Origin: an uncultured Bacilli bacterium
Lineage (GTDB): Bacteria; Bacillota_I; Bacilli_A; RF39; UBA660
DNA length: 64,000 nt
NCBI GenBank assembly: GCA_910587065.1
Contig: CAJUMA010000003.1
Location: forward strand, 14,872-78,871
Reading direction: 5' to 3'
Made by a program: the position numbers and the translations under genes. Shown piece after piece: positions 61,712 through 64,000 of the stretch (within the stretch, counting starts at the first letter, position 1; each line of letters opens with the position of its first letter). The notes under the pieces are model-generated. The model worked only from the letters and a program-made list of their open reading frames with translations, searched no databases and was not told the DNA's origin.

Positions 61712-62953
61712 ATGATAAAACATGAAATAATCGATTTACCAAATAAAGTAAGATTAGTACTAGCAGAAGATAAAAGTAAGAATCAAACATATGCCGAGTT
61801 AATAGTTAATTTCGGTGGTGCAGTAGAAAAGTATAAACGAAATAAAGAATGCAAAAAAATAACTCCAGGGCTTGCACATCTAATGGAACACTATTTAGTT
61901 GAAAACAGTATTTATGGAAGTATGTTTAATTATTTTAAAGAAAAGTTTGTAACTTTCAATGCAACAACAAATTTTAATAAAACGAGATTTTATATTGATA
62001 CAGTTTTTGATTTTGATATGCGTCTTGAAGAATTAATCAAATTAGTAAATACCCCAGTTTTTGCTGACTTATCTTTAGAAAAAACAAAAAAGCCAATAAT
62101 CGAAGAGATAAAAAGAAATAAGGATCGTTTATATAATAAGTTTTCTAAGAAGATTAATGACTGTACATATGTAAGAATGAAATGTCGTGAAACTACTGGT
62201 TCATCAAAAGATGTAAATAGTATAACTGTAAAAGAATTACAAGAAGTTCATGATTTATTTTATCAAGTCGAGAATCAAACTATATTTATAGCAGGTAATT
62301 TTGACACAAAAAAAATTGCAAAATTAGTTGAAAAGATTTATGGCGAAATAGAAAGAGAACATATAGATTATAAAATATTAGATAAACCTGAAATAGCTAA
62401 AGTAAAAAAGAGAAAAGGTCATGTTATTGATCCAAACGTTGATGAATTTATTAATATCACATTTAAAATAGATTTAAGTAAGCTTACACCAAAAGAGAAG
62501 GTTAAATCAACATTTTATCTATCACACTTTCTAAATTATAATTTTAATGATTCATCATCTGCTTACCAAACTTTATCCCAAAATAAAGACACTATTTATA
62601 GCATAACGACTAGTACATCATATTTTCTAAAAGATATATGTTTACTTGATGTTGGTATGTATGGAACTAATTTAAAAAAATTTAAATCTATTGTTTTTGA
62701 TGTAATAAAAAAGAAATATGCCGACAAAGAAATGTTTGAACTTTGGAAAAAAGAAACTTTAATAAAAATGATTATAAGACAAAATCGTGTTTATTCATCA
62801 GGTCAAGCTTTTTTAGAAAATGTGTTAACCTTCGGCTATAATGATATTGATAAAATATCAGATATTGAAGAATTTTCTCTTAAAGACTATAAAGAGTTTT
62901 TAAATAAGTTAGATTTTTCTAACTATACGATTGTAAGACAAACTAAAAAGTAA
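61712..62953 (+). CDS. M16-family zinc peptidase (YmfH-like)
   Basis: 413 aa. Zinc motif HLMEH (56-60, HxxEH) and a downstream acidic ligand region. The C-terminal half is the usual non-catalytic repeat. Partner of the zinc-less subunit upstream. In Bacillus the equivalent pair precedes ymfI/ymfM/pgsA. Here the operon ends at a terminator, so the neighbourhood is rearranged. Confidence 0.9.
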   Translation: MIKHEIIDLPNKVRLVLAEDKSKNQTYAELIVNFGGAVEKYKRNKECKKITPGLAHLMEHYLVENSIYGSMFNYFKEKFVTFNATTNFNKTRFYIDTVFDFDMRLEELIKLVNTPVFADLSLEKTKKPIIEEIKRNKDRLYNKFSKKINDCTYVRMKCRETTGSSKDVNSITVKELQEVHDLFYQVENQTIFIAGNFDTKKIAKLVEKIYGEIEREHIDYKILDKPEIAKVKKRKGHVIDPNVDEFINITFKIDLSKLTPKEKVKSTFYLSHFLNYNFNDSSSAYQTLSQNKDTIYSITTSTSYFLKDICLLDVGMYGTNLKKFKSIVFDVIKKKYADKEMFELWKKETLIKMIIRQNRVYSSGQAFLENVLTFGYNDIDKISDIEEFSLKDYKEFLNKLDFSNYTIVRQTKK

Positions 62954-62972
62954 AGATCATTCTTTACTTTTT
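62945..62972. terminator. Bidirectional terminator
   Basis: AAAAAGTAAAGA (62945-62956), loop TCAT, TCTTTACTTTTT (62961-62972), shared by the M16 operon and the convergent gene. Confidence 0.88.
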
Positions 62973-63850
62973 TAAATTTTCTTTTTAGGTATATATATTA
63001 AGCGTTCTATATCAGAAAAATCTTTATTCTTTAATTTATCTAAAGATGTACCAAATGACACAAGTTCAATATACTGCCTTTGAAATCTTGTTAGTTCACT
63101 AGGTTTTGATTTTGCAACAAACTTGAGTTTGTTGTTAAATGCCGATAATCTACTATCTGTAATTCTTGATCTAATACCAAGAAGGTAAATGCTTATCTCT
63201 TGTATATATTGCTTTGCAATACTCACCTTTTTTCTTTGCTCATCAAATACTTGAGTGATAGATATAGTTTTATCTAATGCTAGCAATCTATATAAGTAAT
63301 CTTTTATATACATATATGAATTAAATGTTCCTTCATATAAAACTCTGTTTTCTTCATTTGCAAAAAATGCATCAAGATATCTGAAGTAAGATGCTTCCTC
63401 AGTTGTTTTATTTATGATATCACTTGTTCTAACTTTATTTGCTAACTCTTTTTCTTTTTGTGATTTTTCTCTTATATATCCAAGCTCGCATATATTTATG
63501 AATTTCCATAATTTATCAATACCATTTTCTTTTAAGAAACTTTGAACATTTTTATCACCATATACTAGATTAGTTTCATAAACTTTGCCTAAGCCAGTTT
63601 GATATCCTATATTATTCCCTAAGCCTTTAAAAACTAAGTCTTCTAAAAACTCTAAATCAGATATTTTTAACTCTTCAATTAAATGTCTATAATATTCATC
63701 TAAAGAAGAGGTAATACATGAACTTCTCTCACTGCTATAATTAAGTCTTGAGTATTTACTACTGTTTTTTCCTAAAACAAGTGAGATATTTTCCTTTAAT
63801 TCGTTATCCGTTGTCACCTTCATTAATGCAAATAACTCTTCAATGTCCAT
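62972..63850 (-). CDS. Unknown helical protein (292 aa)
   Basis: Soluble and helical throughout, no signal peptide. Segments such as EELKISDLEFLEDLVFKGLG, FRYLDAFFANEENRVLYEGT and FNSYMYIKDYLYRLLALDKT look like a helical-repeat fold. Basic C-terminus (IYIPKKKI). Transcribed from a consensus promoter at 63908-63936, so probably well expressed. Not recognised. Similar in size and character to the protein at 28378. Confidence 0.6.
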   Translation of the reverse strand: MDIEELFALMKVTTDNELKENISLVLGKNSSKYSRLNYSSERSSCITSSLDEYYRHLIEELKISDLEFLEDLVFKGLGNNIGYQTGLGKVYETNLVYGDKNVQSFLKENGIDKLWKFINICELGYIREKSQKEKELANKVRTSDIINKTTEEASYFRYLDAFFANEENRVLYEGTFNSYMYIKDYLYRLLALDKTISITQVFDEQRKKVSIAKQYIQEISIYLLGIRSRITDSRLSAFNNKLKFVAKSKPSELTRFQRQYIELVSFGTSLDKLKNKDFSDIERLIYIPKKKI

Positions 63851-63907
63851 AGTATTTAAAAAAGCTTATTTTTCCATTTATTTTCTCCTCTTTAAAAAAA
63901 CAGGTTT

Positions 63908-63936
63908 ATTATAAATTTTAAAAGAATATTTGTCAA
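63908..63936 (-). promoter_or_regulatory. Consensus sigma-A-type promoter on the minus strand
   Basis: Minus-strand TTGACA (63936-63931), 17-nt spacer, TATAAT (63913-63908), about 60 bases before the 292-aa gene start. Perfect match to both hexamers. Confidence 0.85.
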
Positions 63937-63997
63937 ATATATTATACTGACGAAATATTACCTAATTACATTGTATACTAAACAAAATGGTGATAAT

Positions 63998-64000
63998 ATG
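63998..64000 (+). CDS. Start of the next gene, cut by the window end
   Basis: Only an ATG at 63998 is inside the window, but GGTGAT (63989-63994) and TATACT (63974-63979) sit at proper distances before it, as for many genes here. Nothing can be said about the product. Confidence 0.4.

Noticed and set aside
1..64000. tRNA genes
   Set aside because: I looked for T-arm GGTTCGAATCC-like segments paired with acceptor stems and found none convincing.

Overview
This 64 kb window is very AT-rich chromosomal DNA from a low-GC Gram-positive-type bacterium. It carries family II pyrophosphatase, SpoVS, RecX, a YmfF/YmfH-like M16 pair, a CapA-like protein, a D,D-carboxypeptidase and many secreted proteins with C-terminal membrane anchors, but no outer-membrane genes. 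TGA is a true stop here (for example 17329-17331, 46439-46441 and 52715-52717, each overlapping the next start), so the mycoplasma code is not in use. The gene content and the style of the surface proteins suggest an uncultured gut member of Bacilli close to the RF39/Erysipelotrichia/Mollicutes border. That placement is inference. I saw no rRNA, tRNA or CRISPR array.

Layout. 0-0.8 kb: an IS200-type element with TnpA only. 0.9-12.5 kb: an accessory stretch with a half-length UvrA-like ATPase, surface proteins including an M6 metalloprotease-dockerin gene split by a frameshift, a kinase-like pseudogene, a membrane-anchored XRE regulator next to a secreted serine protease, and several more broken small genes. 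12.6-20.2 kb: uvrB behind a structured leader, an unusual kinase-fold-like protein, a LysR regulator, ppaC and small unknown genes. 20.2-21.7 kb: membrane-anchored surface proteins. 21.7-22.6 kb: a non-coding block that probably makes a structured RNA, facing a broken small secreted-peptide gene. 22.6-29.2 kb: membrane and housekeeping genes (PAP2 phosphatase, SDR, slipin, rRNA methyltransferase, NAD kinase) and a possible 200-nt small RNA. 30.3-30.73 kb: a second structured RNA, about 415 nt, with a near-consensus promoter, a pseudoknot and a terminator.

31.8-42.8 kb is the most distinctive part: a surface-protein locus with two giant cysteine-rich secreted paralogs (1090 and 1111 aa). The first has a thioester-domain-like N-terminus. 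They are interleaved with paralogous one- or two-TM exported proteins and followed by a pseudopilin-like DUF5411 protein and SpoVS. 43-64 kb: an InlB-repeat protein, CapA, RecX, a DUF402 protein, a Nudix-HTH regulator, a D,D-carboxypeptidase, a broken acetyltransferase, a large Ig-like surface protein with a lipoprotein, RNA modification enzymes, kinase/HAD genes, a PPC-domain protein with no standard start codon, FabG-like SDR, a WYL regulator and the M16 pair.

Frameshifts and internal stops are concentrated in accessory genes (3.2-12.5, 22.4, 43.9 and 48.8 kb). The long housekeeping genes and the adhesin genes are all intact. This looks more like decay or phase variation than uniform sequencing error, but reads are needed to decide.
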